Shown: positions 34,404 through 43,117 of the stretch, one piece after another | Layout of the letters: every line of letters begins with the position of its first letter | Position numbering within the stretch: position 1 is the first letter of the stretch | From: Arsenicicoccus dermatophilus | Lineage (GTDB): Bacteria > Actinomycetota > Actinomycetes > Actinomycetales > Dermatophilaceae | Length of the DNA: 64,000 nt | Assembly: GCF_022568795.1 (NCBI RefSeq) | Contig: NZ_JAKZHU010000001.1 | Coordinates: 2,813,866 to 2,877,865 of the forward strand | Reading direction: 5' to 3' | Notes under the pieces: model-generated | Databases searched by the model: none | What the model was told of the DNA's origin: nothing | The model's input: only the letters and a program-made list of their open reading frames with translations | Made by a program: the position numbers and the translations under genes

Positions 34404-36715
34404 GCCCTGCCGGTCGTGGCGGTGAGCTCCTCGGCCACCGTCCCGGACCAGTGCGGGTCCAGGGGGCTCTCGGGCGAGCTGTCGCTGTCCCGGGACAGCG
34501 TGATCCCACCGCTGGTGGGGCTGAGGACGACGTCGGGACGGCGCCCCTGGGCGGTCCAGCGGATCAGCATCACGTCGTCCACGGCCAGCCGGGCGCCGGC
34601 CACCCCGTCGCGGGGAGACCGCAGCCGCAGGAACGGCTGGACCGCCGTCATACCGGCGGGAACCGTCACGGTGACCCTCACCGCACGGCAGTCGTGAGCC
34701 TCCCGGGAGACGTCGGGCAGCACGGCCACGGTCCGCTGCCCGGGCACCGTCGGCCCCCCGGCGGACCACCGCAGCTCGGCCGAGGCGCCCGCCGAGGCAT
34801 GGCGGAGCGACAGCACGAGCCAGAGCCGCTCCCCCGGGGTGACCGGGAGTCGGTGAGCGGTGCGGACGACCACGTCGGCCCCGCTGGCCGGTCCCCGGGC
34901 GAGCTCCAGGCCGCGCTGGGCCACCACGTCCTGGCCCGCGCCGACGCAGGCGGCCGCATTGGTGCGACGGCTGCTCGCCGGCAGCGACCACGACGCCGTC
35001 CCGGACGCACCCGGATCCTCGAAACCGCCGGTCCCCAGGAGCAGGTCGCTGCCTTCCTTGGCCGAGGGCGGCATCGCGACCGGGGACCAGCCGGGCTGGA
35101 TCCGGGTGAGCGAACGGGCTCCCACGTGCCGGGTCTCGATCGTCGACAGGGACGGCGAGGTCGCAGCGATGGTCACCGCCGAGGGGTCGGTCACGACACC
35201 GGCGGCACGCGGACCTGCCACCAGCCTGGCCACCGCCGCGGCCACCGCGGGCGGGGCCTGCTGCGGCAGGCCGTGGACCGACATGATCGGGTCCGCGGAG
35301 ACCAGGACCGGCCGCCCGGCCACCAGGTCGACCCGCTGCACCGCGCCGGACATGGAGCTCCACGAGGTCTGGTCCGCGAGCAGGGTCCCCAGCCCGGGGA
35401 GCAGGGCCGTCCCCGCCGGCAGGGCGCTCGCCCCGACAGGTGCCCCGTGCTGGCCCACCACGACCACGGCTCCGGCCTGGCGCGCCACCGTCCCCAGCTG
35501 CAGGGCACCGGGTGTGGGATCGGGACGTCCGTCGGTGCCGGTGATCATCACCACCACGTCCTGGTGGGCGGCGCGGGCCCGGGACACCGTGCGTCGCAGC
35601 CGGTCGGTGGAGCAGCGGGCCGCACCCCCTCGACCGCCCTGGGCCACCCTCGACGACGGGCGGGGGCCGGGGTCGATCAAGCAGGCCACGTAGGCGATCC
35701 GCCGCCGCCCGGCCGACACCTGCAGCGGCTTCCAGGCCTCGTCCTCGGTCCGCCCGGCCCCGACGTGCCTGACCCCGGCGGCGTCGAGAGCCGCCACGGT
35801 GTCCCGCAGACCGGGCGCCCCGGCGTCGTTGACGTGCGCCGACGCCAGGTCGACGACGGACACCCCCGACCGCTTCAACCACATGGCCTGCGACACCTGG
35901 TCGGCCGAAGCCGGACCAGCCGCCGGCGGGGTCGTCGGTGCCGGCGGGGACGACGGTGCCGGTGCAGGACTCGGGGCGCGCCCCGGCGCGGGCGTCGCGC
36001 CGGGGCGGCCCGGCCGGGCCGGCCGTGCCGGACCCGAGGGCGCAGGCGTGCGACCCGAGCGCGCCGGCGCAGGCGTGCGACCCGAGGGCGCCGGGGCAGG
36101 CGTGCGACCGCCCCCGAGCGCGCCGGGCATCGTGGCCGGGGATCGCCGGCCGAGGGGTCCCCGCAGCACGACCGCGGCGAGGGTGCCGTCCGTCAGCAGC
36201 GGACGCACCCCGGACAACGGATCTCGGTCTTTCGAGCCCGCGCCGTGCGGCGGGTGACCGGCATCCCCCCGGGATGCCACGCGCAGCGACGCTCCGTCGA
36301 GGGACACCTCCCCGGCGAACCGCAGGCTTACGCTGTCGTCAGGCGCCAGGGCCACACGGGCGGCGCCACCGGGGTGCACCCCCAGGACCCGGGTGACTCG
36401 GCCGGGAGCGGTCACCGAGACATATCGACTCGATGCGACGTTCAGCGGGACGACCCCGTCGGGTCCCGAGCGGACCTCCCGGTCCCGGTCCTGCACCGTG
36501 GCCTCCGGCACCCGGCGCCCGCTCTCGTCCACCACCTCGATCGGGGCGTTGGGTGGCCGGGGTGGTGCCGGCACCGGAGTCCCGGCCGTGATCACGGCCA
36601 GGGCGAGCGACGTGGCGACGACCCCCGCAGCGGGAGGCCACAGCCGGCGCGTGGCCGAGGGCGTGACCTCCACCTGGTGGGTGCGACCACGTCGACGGGT
36701 CAGGTGGGACGTCAT
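34400..36715 (-). CDS. pgsA: PgsA/CapA-like polyglutamate export protein
   Basis: 771 residues. One N-terminal membrane anchor (AAGVVATSLALAVITAG), a carboxypeptidase-regulatory-like stretch (DESGRRVPEATVQDRDREVRSG), then the CapA fold beginning LRFAGEVSLDG. A long Pro/Ala/Arg linker with repeated RTPAPAPSG-type units (about residues 205-265) is inserted in the fold. VVDLASAHVNDAG stands for the usual LANNHxxDxG, and VVGQHGAP for VxxHWG. A C-terminal beta domain follows (WSLPASSRRTNAAACVG to VDDVMLIRW). About twice the usual PgsA length. In Bacillus PgsA works with PgsBC in polymer synthesis and export. Confidence 0.78.
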   Translation of the reverse strand: MTSHLTRRRGRTHQVEVTPSATRRLWPPAAGVVATSLALAVITAGTPVPAPPRPPNAPIEVVDESGRRVPEATVQDRDREVRSGPDGVVPLNVASSRYVSVTAPGRVTRVLGVHPGGAARVALAPDDSVSLRFAGEVSLDGASLRVASRGDAGHPPHGAGSKDRDPLSGVRPLLTDGTLAAVVLRGPLGRRSPATMPGALGGGRTPAPAPSGRTPAPARSGRTPAPSGPARPARPGRPGATPAPGRAPSPAPAPSSPPAPTTPPAAGPASADQVSQAMWLKRSGVSVVDLASAHVNDAGAPGLRDTVAALDAAGVRHVGAGRTEDEAWKPLQVSAGRRRIAYVACLIDPGPRPSSRVAQGGRGGAARCSTDRLRRTVSRARAAHQDVVVMITGTDGRPDPTPGALQLGTVARQAGAVVVVGQHGAPVGASALPAGTALLPGLGTLLADQTSWSSMSGAVQRVDLVAGRPVLVSADPIMSVHGLPQQAPPAVAAAVARLVAGPRAAGVVTDPSAVTIAATSPSLSTIETRHVGARSLTRIQPGWSPVAMPPSAKEGSDLLLGTGGFEDPGASGTASWSLPASSRRTNAAACVGAGQDVVAQRGLELARGPASGADVVVRTAHRLPVTPGERLWLVLSLRHASAGASAELRWSAGGPTVPGQRTVAVLPDVSREAHDCRAVRVTVTVPAGMTAVQPFLRLRSPRDGVAGARLAVDDVMLIRWTAQGRRPDVVLSPTSGGITLSRDSDSSPESPLDPHWSGTVAEELTATTGRA

Positions 36716-37728
36716 AGGAGACCTCCGGCGGTCATGGTGGCGGCGGCGACGAGCGAGGCCCCGGCATACACCCCGGTCGCGGTGAGGGTGGTGCCCCAGA
36801 CGGTCCGCTCCCAGCCCTGTCGCTGGGCGTCGTTGGCGATCAGCGAGGGCACCACGACGGTCGCGGCGGTCAGGCCGCGCCAGGGGATGAAGTCGCCCTG
36901 CGACAGATAGGTCATGGCGATCTCCACGGTCCAGGCCACGACGGACCCGACGAGGAGCATGGCGGCGAGCTTGCGCCGCCCGAACAGCAGCAGTCGAGGC
37001 ATCAGGACGTGCACGACCAGTGCCCAGGTCACCAGGGCGACCACCACGGTGAAGACCAGGTCGGACCAGCGCGGCCCCACCAGCGCCAGATAGGCGCCCG
37101 TGACGAAGCCACCGGAGCGCAGGCCGAGCCGGGAGAACACGACCATGCCGACGAGGACCGACAGGGCCACGGCATACAGCAGGATCTCGCGCGGATAGCC
37201 GGTGACCGAGGCCAGGTGCATGGGCTGGTCCACCGCCGCCCCCGGCGCGATCGCCAGCAGGACCGAGGCCAGCCAGGCGACGACGCCGAGGAAGGCCGTG
37301 GTGGCCAGCACCACCAGGACCGTACGACCCGGGCGCTGGCGCGCCATGTCGTGCGCGATGATCCCGGGGATGAGGAAGCCGATCCCCGCGATCCCGGCCA
37401 GGCTCGGGTCCAGGTTCCCCAGGGCGCGAGCCAGCAGGGCGGTGGTCATGATCAGACCCAGACCGACGAGGACCTCGATCTCGAACTTCCTGCGGCCGTA
37501 GAGGATCCGGCGGCGACCGATCACCCGGTTGACGATGACGAAGGTGAGGTAGCCGATGCCCAGGGTGCCGGCGACGGCCACCGGGCGGCCCAGGGCGAGC
37601 GCGAGGTATGCCGGGACGATGGCTCCCCCCGTGGTCAGCTGGATGCGCTCGTAGACGAGCATCGACAGGACGACTCCCACCAGCACCGTGATGCGGACGA
37701 CCTCGGGGGTGAAGGCGTACTCAGGCAC
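36712..37728 (-). CDS. pgsC: PgsC-like membrane protein, internally duplicated
   Basis: 338 residues, while Bacillus PgsC has about 150. Two similar halves are visible: half 1 VLSMLVYERIQLTTGGAIVPAYLAL, YGRRKFEIEVLVGLGL, FLIPGIIAHDMARQRPGRT; half 2 FSRLGLRSGGFVTGAYLAL, FGRRKLAAMLLVGS, VVPSLIANDAQRQGWERT. Each half carries about five helices. ATG 37728 overlaps the pgsB stop by eight bases, and the stop overlaps pgsA by four. It should form the membrane part of the polyglutamate synthase. Confidence 0.85.
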   Translation of the reverse strand: MPEYAFTPEVVRITVLVGVVLSMLVYERIQLTTGGAIVPAYLALALGRPVAVAGTLGIGYLTFVIVNRVIGRRRILYGRRKFEIEVLVGLGLIMTTALLARALGNLDPSLAGIAGIGFLIPGIIAHDMARQRPGRTVLVVLATTAFLGVVAWLASVLLAIAPGAAVDQPMHLASVTGYPREILLYAVALSVLVGMVVFSRLGLRSGGFVTGAYLALVGPRWSDLVFTVVVALVTWALVVHVLMPRLLLFGRRKLAAMLLVGSVVAWTVEIAMTYLSQGDFIPWRGLTAATVVVPSLIANDAQRQGWERTVWGTTLTATGVYAGASLVAAATMTAGGLL

Positions 37729-39058
37729 GAGCAGCCTCCCCCAGGCCGGGCACCCCGGCGCGACGCGTCGTCGCCGCCAGCACCCGCTGACGGCCCAGCG
37801 GTGCCCGGGCCGGAAGCATCGACTCGGCGATCTCGTCGTCGGAGCGGTCGCCCAGCAGGTGCGCGAAGTGCTCGATCAGCAGCTCGGCCTGGTCCGTGTG
37901 GATGTTGATCATGCCCACGAGGACCCCCTCCTCCCCGGGGACCAGCCCCGCGATCGTGCTCAGGATCTCCTCGAGGCTGGGCTGCACGGTCTCCCCGAGG
38001 TGGTGGATCCGGTCCCGGTCGTACCCGCGCTCGACCATCGTGGCGGTCACCGTCTCCTCGTAGGCCCCGAAGGTGATGACGTGATCGAGGTAGCCCGCCA
38101 GGTCGTCGGGCACCATGTGGGCGAAGAGCTCGGCCCGCCGGCCCCGGTCATGACGGTTGTTCAGCACGCCGATCACCGGGGCGCCCTCGGGAAAGACCGG
38201 CTTGAGGTTGGCGAAGGTGAGGATCACCGACTCGCGGTCGTTGGCGGCGAACATCGGCACCCACAGGATCCGCTTGCCGAGGATGTCGTAGGTGCGCAGC
38301 CGGACCACGCCGACGTCCGGGACCGACTTCCACATGCCGCGGATGGCGACCTCGCGGGGAATCCCCAGCAGCCGGGCGATCTCCAGCCCGGTGGCCACGT
38401 TGTCGCGGAACTGGAGGTAGTCGAAGCCGCGCATGTCGTCGTCGGTGACCTGCGCGGGATCGGCGTAGATCAGCGTGGACCCGCGCTCGGCGGCATTGCG
38501 CGCCAGCCGCTCCCGCAGGTGGGGACGGTCCTCCGCCGTCACCAGGATCCCGTTGCGGGGGATGGTCCGGGACAGCGAGTCCGCGATCTCCTCCAGGGTC
38601 TCGCCCATCTCCTCCTGGTGGTCCAGGCGCACGTTGGTGATGACCGTGATGTCCGAGCGGACCATGAACTCCTGGGCGTACTCCTGGTAGAGCGGTCGCA
38701 CGGCCATGCATTCGATGACCAGCGCCTCCACGTCGGGCTGCACGTGCTCGGCCACGACGTCGATCTGCTCGTTGATGGTGGCGGCTCCCCGGCGGGCGAT
38801 GGGGGTCTCGTGACCGTTGGGGGAGATGACCCGGGCGGCCGACCCCGTCGTCTTGGCCACCGTCACGTAGCCGCCCTCGCGCAGGACCCCGGCCATCAGG
38901 CGAGTCACGGTGGACTTGCCCCGGATCCCGTTGACGTGCAGCCGCACGTCCAGCTGGTCCAGCCGACGCCGGTGGGCCTGGGTGGCCTACCGCCAGTAGC
39001 CCATCGTCACCAGGCACAGGAGCAGCAGGAAGCACACCCCCACCAAGGGCCTGATCAC
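37721..39058 (-). pseudogene. pgsB: PgsB polyglutamate synthase ligase with in-frame amber codon
   Basis: Mur-ligase-like enzyme that activates and joins glutamate. From GTG 39058, which overlaps the upstream stop by four bases, the frame gives the membrane anchor VIRPLVGVCFLLLLCLVTMGYWR, then TAG (38987-38989), then ATQAHRRRLDQLD and the catalytic domain: VNGIRGKSTVTRLMAG (ATP loop), IECMAVRPLYQEY, TNVRLDHQEEMG, FAANDRES, LNNRHDRGRRAE, NIHTDQAE. Without the TAG the protein matches Bacillus PgsB from anchor to end. A restart at GTG 38947 would give a 408-residue soluble enzyme. Nonsense mutation, split gene or base error. Confidence 0.85.
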
Positions 39059-39936
39059 GAGGTGGTCCTGGCCAGGCCGAGAGGGACGACACCGTGCGGG
39101 AGCGGGGCGGCTGTGAGGGCGTCGCGCAGGTCCTCGAGCAGCCCGGCACCGTCGGTGTGCTCCTCGGTGAGAAGCACCCCACGGACCACCAGGTCACCGA
39201 CCCGACCGACCGGCACCACGCTCCGATCGGCGCGGTCGCGCAGCACCAGGTCCCGCACCGATGCGGGCAGGCTCGCCTCGAGGGCTGCCAGGCCCAGGGC
39301 GTCGGTCTCGGGCAGCAGGGCGGCCACCGTGGCCTCGTCCAGCGCGAAGGGGGCGTCGGAGCGGCGCAGGCGGTGCTCCAGGTGCCGGGACAGGCAGCGC
39401 AGCGCCGCCTGGGCCTGGTCGGGGGAGATGTCCGCGCGAGGATCCAGCCGTATGGCGATGGCCGCGAGCGGGCGCCGGTGGCGGCGCGCGCGGGTGATCT
39501 CCTCGTCGGCACGCAGGGCGGCGAGGTCGGCGTCGACCAGCCCGAGGGAGGACAGCGCGGGTCGGACGTCGGCCGGACGCCCCCGGCGCAGGGTGGCCTG
39601 CAACCGCCGGGCCGATCCGCCCAGCAGCCCCGCCACCCAGCCGACGAGCACGAGCGAGAGGACGAGGGTCAGCAGCGTCGGGAAGGCCGTGGGTCGCCAG
39701 CCTCCTGTCTCTCGGACAGCCACCGCGCTCGCCGTGGCGCCGAGGACCCCCACCCCCAGGCCGAGGAACCCGTCGACGAGGGTGCCCGCGCAGGCCGTGA
39801 CCGGGATCAGGGCGAGGACGACCAGGCGGGCTCCCCCGGCGCCGGTGAGGGCCGCCCCTCCGGCCGTGGCCGCCGACAGGCTCAGCAGCACCGAGCTGGT
39901 GTGCAGCTCAGTCCATCGGGTGCGCAGCGCCTTCAT
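39055..39936 (-). CDS. Membrane protein with degenerate GGDEF domain (PelD-like c-di-GMP receptor candidate)
   Basis: 293 residues. About four membrane helices (residues 15-110). A helix EEITRARRHRRPLAAIAIRLDP (145-166) starts a GGDEF-type fold; RRSD (191-194) is followed after five residues by DEATV (200-204) where GGDEF would be, then AALLPETDALGLAAL. The catalytic motif is gone, but the RxxD inhibitory-site motif keeps its exact spacing, as in PelD, a c-di-GMP receptor for polysaccharide secretion. AGGAGGACC precedes ATG 39936. The stop overlaps pgsB by four bases, so it belongs to the polymer operon. GGDEF assignment is by eye. Confidence 0.65.
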   Translation of the reverse strand: MKALRTRWTELHTSSVLLSLSAATAGGAALTGAGGARLVVLALIPVTACAGTLVDGFLGLGVGVLGATASAVAVRETGGWRPTAFPTLLTLVLSLVLVGWVAGLLGGSARRLQATLRRGRPADVRPALSSLGLVDADLAALRADEEITRARRHRRPLAAIAIRLDPRADISPDQAQAALRCLSRHLEHRLRRSDAPFALDEATVAALLPETDALGLAALEASLPASVRDLVLRDRADRSVVPVGRVGDLVVRGVLLTEEHTDGAGLLEDLRDALTAAPLPHGVVPLGLARTTS

Positions 39937-40045
39937 GCCGGTCCTCCTTCTTGACGAATCGCCGGCAGGCCAGCGCATAGATCATGGTGGCCGCAGCCAT
40001 GGCTGCGGCAGCGTGCGTCAGCAGCTCGCCGACATCGGGTCTCAC
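39908..40045 (-). CDS. 45-residue single-helix membrane protein (PgsE-like candidate)
   Basis: GTG 40045 to stop 39908 encodes RPDVGELLTHAAAAMAAATMIYALACRRFVKKEDRHEGAAHP: one membrane helix followed by a basic cytoplasmic-type tail. It starts four bases after the glycosyltransferase stop and overlaps the next gene by 29 bases. Bacillus polyglutamate operons also carry a small membrane protein (PgsE/CapE); no sequence match is claimed, only size and place. Confidence 0.55.
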   Translation of the reverse strand: MRPDVGELLTHAAAAMAAATMIYALACRRFVKKEDRHEGAAHPMD

Positions 40046-40049
40046 GAGG

Positions 40050-41861
40050 TCACCGTCCTTGGCAGGTGTGGAGGTCGTAGATGAGCAGCCCGTCGAGGAC
40101 CCGGGCCGAGCAGGTGGCTCGCACCCAGGCGTCGATCCGGGCGGACTGGGTCCAGGGTCGGCGGCGCGGGGTGGCGGGGCGGGGCCGGGCCAGGTAGTAC
40201 CCCACCCGACCGGCCCGGGCCCTGGTGCGGAAGTCCTCCAGGGTCGGTGCGGGGTCGCTGCCCAGGTAGCCCCCGATCGCCATGACGGGGACCCGGGCCG
40301 CCAGCTGGTAGCGGGCAGCCTCCTCGGCGCCAGGAACGGCGGCGGCCCAGTCGTGGGTGGAGGCGGCGAGGAGGGACACGACCTGGGGGGTCTGGTCCGC
40401 GGGAGATCGGGGAGCGGGCCTGGCGGAGGCCGCCGGGGACCCGGCAAGGAGTCGGTCGGTGGGCCGGGCGCTGGGGCTCGGCCCCCGGTGGGGGCGGGTC
40501 AGGCCGGCCAGGGAGTAGGCCAGGGGCGTGGCGAGCAGGGCGACCAGGCCCAGCACGAGCGTGGCCCGCCACAGGACCGGGTGGCGGTCGGCGGCGCCGA
40601 GGCAGAGCAGTGCTCCCGCTCCCGCGGCCAGGACCAGCCACCCGAGCCAGGGCGCCCACCCTCGTTCGTGGTGCCGGAGGAGGTGGACCGCCCAGGCCGC
40701 GGTCAGCACCAGGGCCGCGGCGTGGGCACGGCCGGCGGGCTCGTGCCGGACCCGACCGACCTCGTGCACGGCGAGGGGCACGACGACGGCCACGGGAGGC
40801 ACCAGCACCAGGGAGTAGTACGCGTGGGTCGGGCCCCGCATGAACGACAGGGTCACCCAGCCGGTCGCCAGCCAGACGGCCGACATGACGGCCATCCCCC
40901 GCACCAGGTCCTGGCGCGGCTGTGCGCGGCGGAGGTGGAGGACCGCGACGACCGCCACGACCGCGGCCGGCAGCAGCCAGGAGATCTCGATGCCGAACTC
41001 GCCCTGGAAGAGCCGCCAGGGCCCGGGTCGCGACCCGAAGGCGCGCCGAGCACCCCCGGCCATGCGGGCCACGCCATTGTAGCCCCACGCGAGCTGGAGC
41101 AGGGAGTCGTCGGTCGACCCACCGAGGTAGGGCCGTCGGTCCCGCGGCCAGAGCTCCACCAGCAGCGGGTACCAGCCTGCGCTGACGAGGAGGACCCCGA
41201 GCGTGGCGCCCAGCTGGGCCAGCTTGCGTCGCAGGGACGCCGGGGCGCACAGCAGGTAGAGCACGACCAGCGCCGGCAGGTGGAGGAAGGCGCCGAGCAT
41301 CTTGGCCAGGAAGCCCGCGCCCGTCACGGCGGCGGCGGTCAGGAGCCAGGGGGTCGACGCGGTGCGGGCCGCTCGCACCGCGCACCAGGTGCCGACCGTC
41401 ATGGCCAGGGCGGTGACGGCATCGGGGTTGTTGTGGCGGAACATCATCGCGGACACCGGAGTCGCGGCCATGATCGTCCCGGCCAGGAGGGCGGCCCCGG
41501 GCCCGGTCTCCCGCCGGACCGTCGCGTGCACGGCCAGCGCGGCAGCGACCCCCATGAGCGCCTGAGGTGCCAGCAGGCTCCACGACGAGAAGCCGAGCAC
41601 GCGGGCGGACAGCGCGGGGACCAGCACCCCCAGCGGGGGCTTGTCCACGCTGACGACGTTGCCCGGGTCCAAGGACCCGAAGGCCAGCGCCGTGAGGTCC
41701 CGGGTGCCCGCCCAGCTCGCCGCCGCGTAGTACTCGTTGCCGAACCCGTTGACGGGCAGGTCGTACAGGTAGCAGGTCGCGACCGTGAGCGCCAGCAGCC
41801 AGGCTCCTCGCGCGCGGGCCCAGGAGCGGGCAGCCCTGTGCCCGTCGGTGGTGCCACTCAT
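40050..41861 (-). CDS. GT39/ArnT-like membrane glycosyltransferase
   Basis: 603 residues, about 12 membrane segments. FGNEYYAAASWAGTRDLTALAFGSLDPGNVVSVDKPPLGVLV in the first loop contains the conserved acidic and DKPPL motifs of the YkcB/ArnT mannosyltransferase group, and FRHNNPDAVTALAMTVGTWCAVRAAR the second conserved loop. The C-terminal extracytoplasmic domain ends VRATCSARVLDGLLIYDLHTCQ with two cysteines. It uses a lipid-linked sugar to modify a wall glycan, lipid or protein. First gene of the polymer operon. ATG 41861 is chosen as the first start before the first helix; an upstream in-frame start at 41948 would add an Arg-rich tail. Confidence 0.82.
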   Translation of the reverse strand: MSGTTDGHRAARSWARARGAWLLALTVATCYLYDLPVNGFGNEYYAAASWAGTRDLTALAFGSLDPGNVVSVDKPPLGVLVPALSARVLGFSSWSLLAPQALMGVAAALAVHATVRRETGPGAALLAGTIMAATPVSAMMFRHNNPDAVTALAMTVGTWCAVRAARTASTPWLLTAAAVTGAGFLAKMLGAFLHLPALVVLYLLCAPASLRRKLAQLGATLGVLLVSAGWYPLLVELWPRDRRPYLGGSTDDSLLQLAWGYNGVARMAGGARRAFGSRPGPWRLFQGEFGIEISWLLPAAVVAVVAVLHLRRAQPRQDLVRGMAVMSAVWLATGWVTLSFMRGPTHAYYSLVLVPPVAVVVPLAVHEVGRVRHEPAGRAHAAALVLTAAWAVHLLRHHERGWAPWLGWLVLAAGAGALLCLGAADRHPVLWRATLVLGLVALLATPLAYSLAGLTRPHRGPSPSARPTDRLLAGSPAASARPAPRSPADQTPQVVSLLAASTHDWAAAVPGAEEAARYQLAARVPVMAIGGYLGSDPAPTLEDFRTRARAGRVGYYLARPRPATPRRRPWTQSARIDAWVRATCSARVLDGLLIYDLHTCQGR

Positions 41862-42062
41862 CGCACGAGACTCCCGACTTCCGACCTGGGTCCTGCGGTG
41901 CCAGGACCCGTGCCGCGGCCGACCGGGGATGGTCCTGCCGCGCACCACACAGACGCCACACGCACCACGGTGGTTGGTGCCTGACGCGAACTTCTCCCGG
42001 CACCGGGTTCGGGTGCAGCCCGGCGCGACGGCAGTCGGCCACCGGCGTCCGGGGTCGACGAG

Positions 42063-42100
42063 GCCCCCGCACCACCGTCCGGGACAGGTGGTGCGGGGGC
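42063..42100. terminator. Perfect 14-bp hairpin after the pseudo-protease gene
   Basis: GCCCCCGCACCACC (42063-42076) pairs with GGTGGTGCGGGGGC (42087-42100). It lies downstream of the 42164 stop on minus and upstream of the glycosyltransferase operon. Confidence 0.72.
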
Positions 42101-42163
42101 TGCGCGACCCCCTCGGGGAAGGACGGGGGTCAGCTCGTCGCCGGATCCGACCGGTGCGAGCGA

Positions 42164-42853
42164 CTACTTCTTCAGGCCCGCGGTCTTGGTGATCCAGGCG
42201 TGGATGTGAGCGATGTCCTCGGCGTTGAAGCCCCGCGGGTTGGCGACCTGGACGAAGCCGACGACCTTGTCGTCACGCATGACGAGCGACCCGTTGTCGA
42301 TGGGCCCCTCCAGCGTGAAGGAGGAGGGCTTGCCGTAGTAGCTCGCCCACCCGTTGTGGTTCTTGGCGGTCACCGAGCTCTTGCCGACGCTGAGGGTGTG
42401 GTTGATGCCCTCGGGGCCGTTGAAGGCCACGACGTCGAGCTTCTCGCCCTTCTTGGGGTGGGCGTCGGACAGCGCCACCGGCTTGACCCGCTTCACGGGC
42501 TTGTCCAGGTGCAGGAGCATCGCCCCGGACTTCGTGGGGTCGTTGCCCTTCCAACCCTTGACGGGGAAGGGAATCTTGCGCTCGGTGACGTTCACCGCCT
42601 CGCGGGTGATGTCACCGGTCACCTTGGAAGCCCCCAGGCAGGGCATGGACCCCTCGTCCGTGAGGACCCATCGGGGAGCGACGAGGACGCCGCTGCAGAC
42701 GTGGTTGCCGGCGCCGTCGAGGAGGGCGACGACACCCGGGTTGGCGGGCAGACGGCCGCCACCCTGGGCCGCGGAGGCGGGAGCGGCGCCGGCGAGGCCG
42801 CCGGCAAGGACCGCCGCGGCGGCGAGGGCGGCGGAGACAGTGGTGGGACGCAT
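42164..42853 (-). CDS. Exported trypsin-like protein without catalytic residues
   Basis: 229 residues. Sec signal peptide with ASA-A cleavage. The S1 protease frame is recognisable: PGVVALLDGAGNHVCSGVLVAPRWVLT, but the TAAHC box reads TDEGSMPC (no His). The Asp strand reads SGAMLLHLDKPV instead of DIALLxLxxPV, and the Ser box reads PIDNGSLVMRDDKVVGF instead of GDSGGP. So all three catalytic residues appear lost. The two Cys may still pair. A Zur-type box lies about 30 bases upstream of ATG 42853. Likely an extracellular zinc-starvation protein with a binding rather than proteolytic role. Confidence 0.75.
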   Translation of the reverse strand: MRPTTVSAALAAAAVLAGGLAGAAPASAAQGGGRLPANPGVVALLDGAGNHVCSGVLVAPRWVLTDEGSMPCLGASKVTGDITREAVNVTERKIPFPVKGWKGNDPTKSGAMLLHLDKPVKRVKPVALSDAHPKKGEKLDVVAFNGPEGINHTLSVGKSSVTAKNHNGWASYYGKPSSFTLEGPIDNGSLVMRDDKVVGFVQVANPRGFNAEDIAHIHAWITKTAGLKK

Positions 42854-42883
42854 GAGAACATTCCTTCCCTAGGAAGATGTGGA

Positions 42884-42899
42884 CGATTATCATTCTCAT
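42884..42899 (-). promoter_or_regulatory. Zur-type box upstream of the pseudo-protease gene
   Basis: On minus ATGAGAATGATAATCG matches the other Zur boxes of the window (TGAGAATCGTTCTCT, TGACAATGATTGTCA). It is in a promoter position of the 42853 start. A Fur or other metal repressor cannot be excluded. Confidence 0.7.
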
Positions 42900-43033
42900 C
42901 TTGAAACGGGAGATTGTCCACCCGTGATCGTCGCAGCACCCCTCCCCTGCCCACGATCGTGTGCCTCCCCCGCTGGGCTCCGGCAGGCCACGCACACGGT
43001 CCCGGCACGCCGACGAGGAGCGGTCCGGGCAGG

Positions 43034-43072
43034 CCGGAGCCCCCGCGTGAGGGGGGGTCGCGGGGGCTCCGG
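43034..43072 (-). terminator. Terminator of the nar operon
   Basis: A 14-bp perfect hairpin (43034-43047 with 43059-43072) around TGAGGGGGGGT, about 45 bases downstream of the narI stop. Confidence 0.75.
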
Positions 43073-43117
43073 GTCGGTGGGGGCGATCCGCTCGAGGCGG
43101 TCGCCGGGCTCAGTCTG

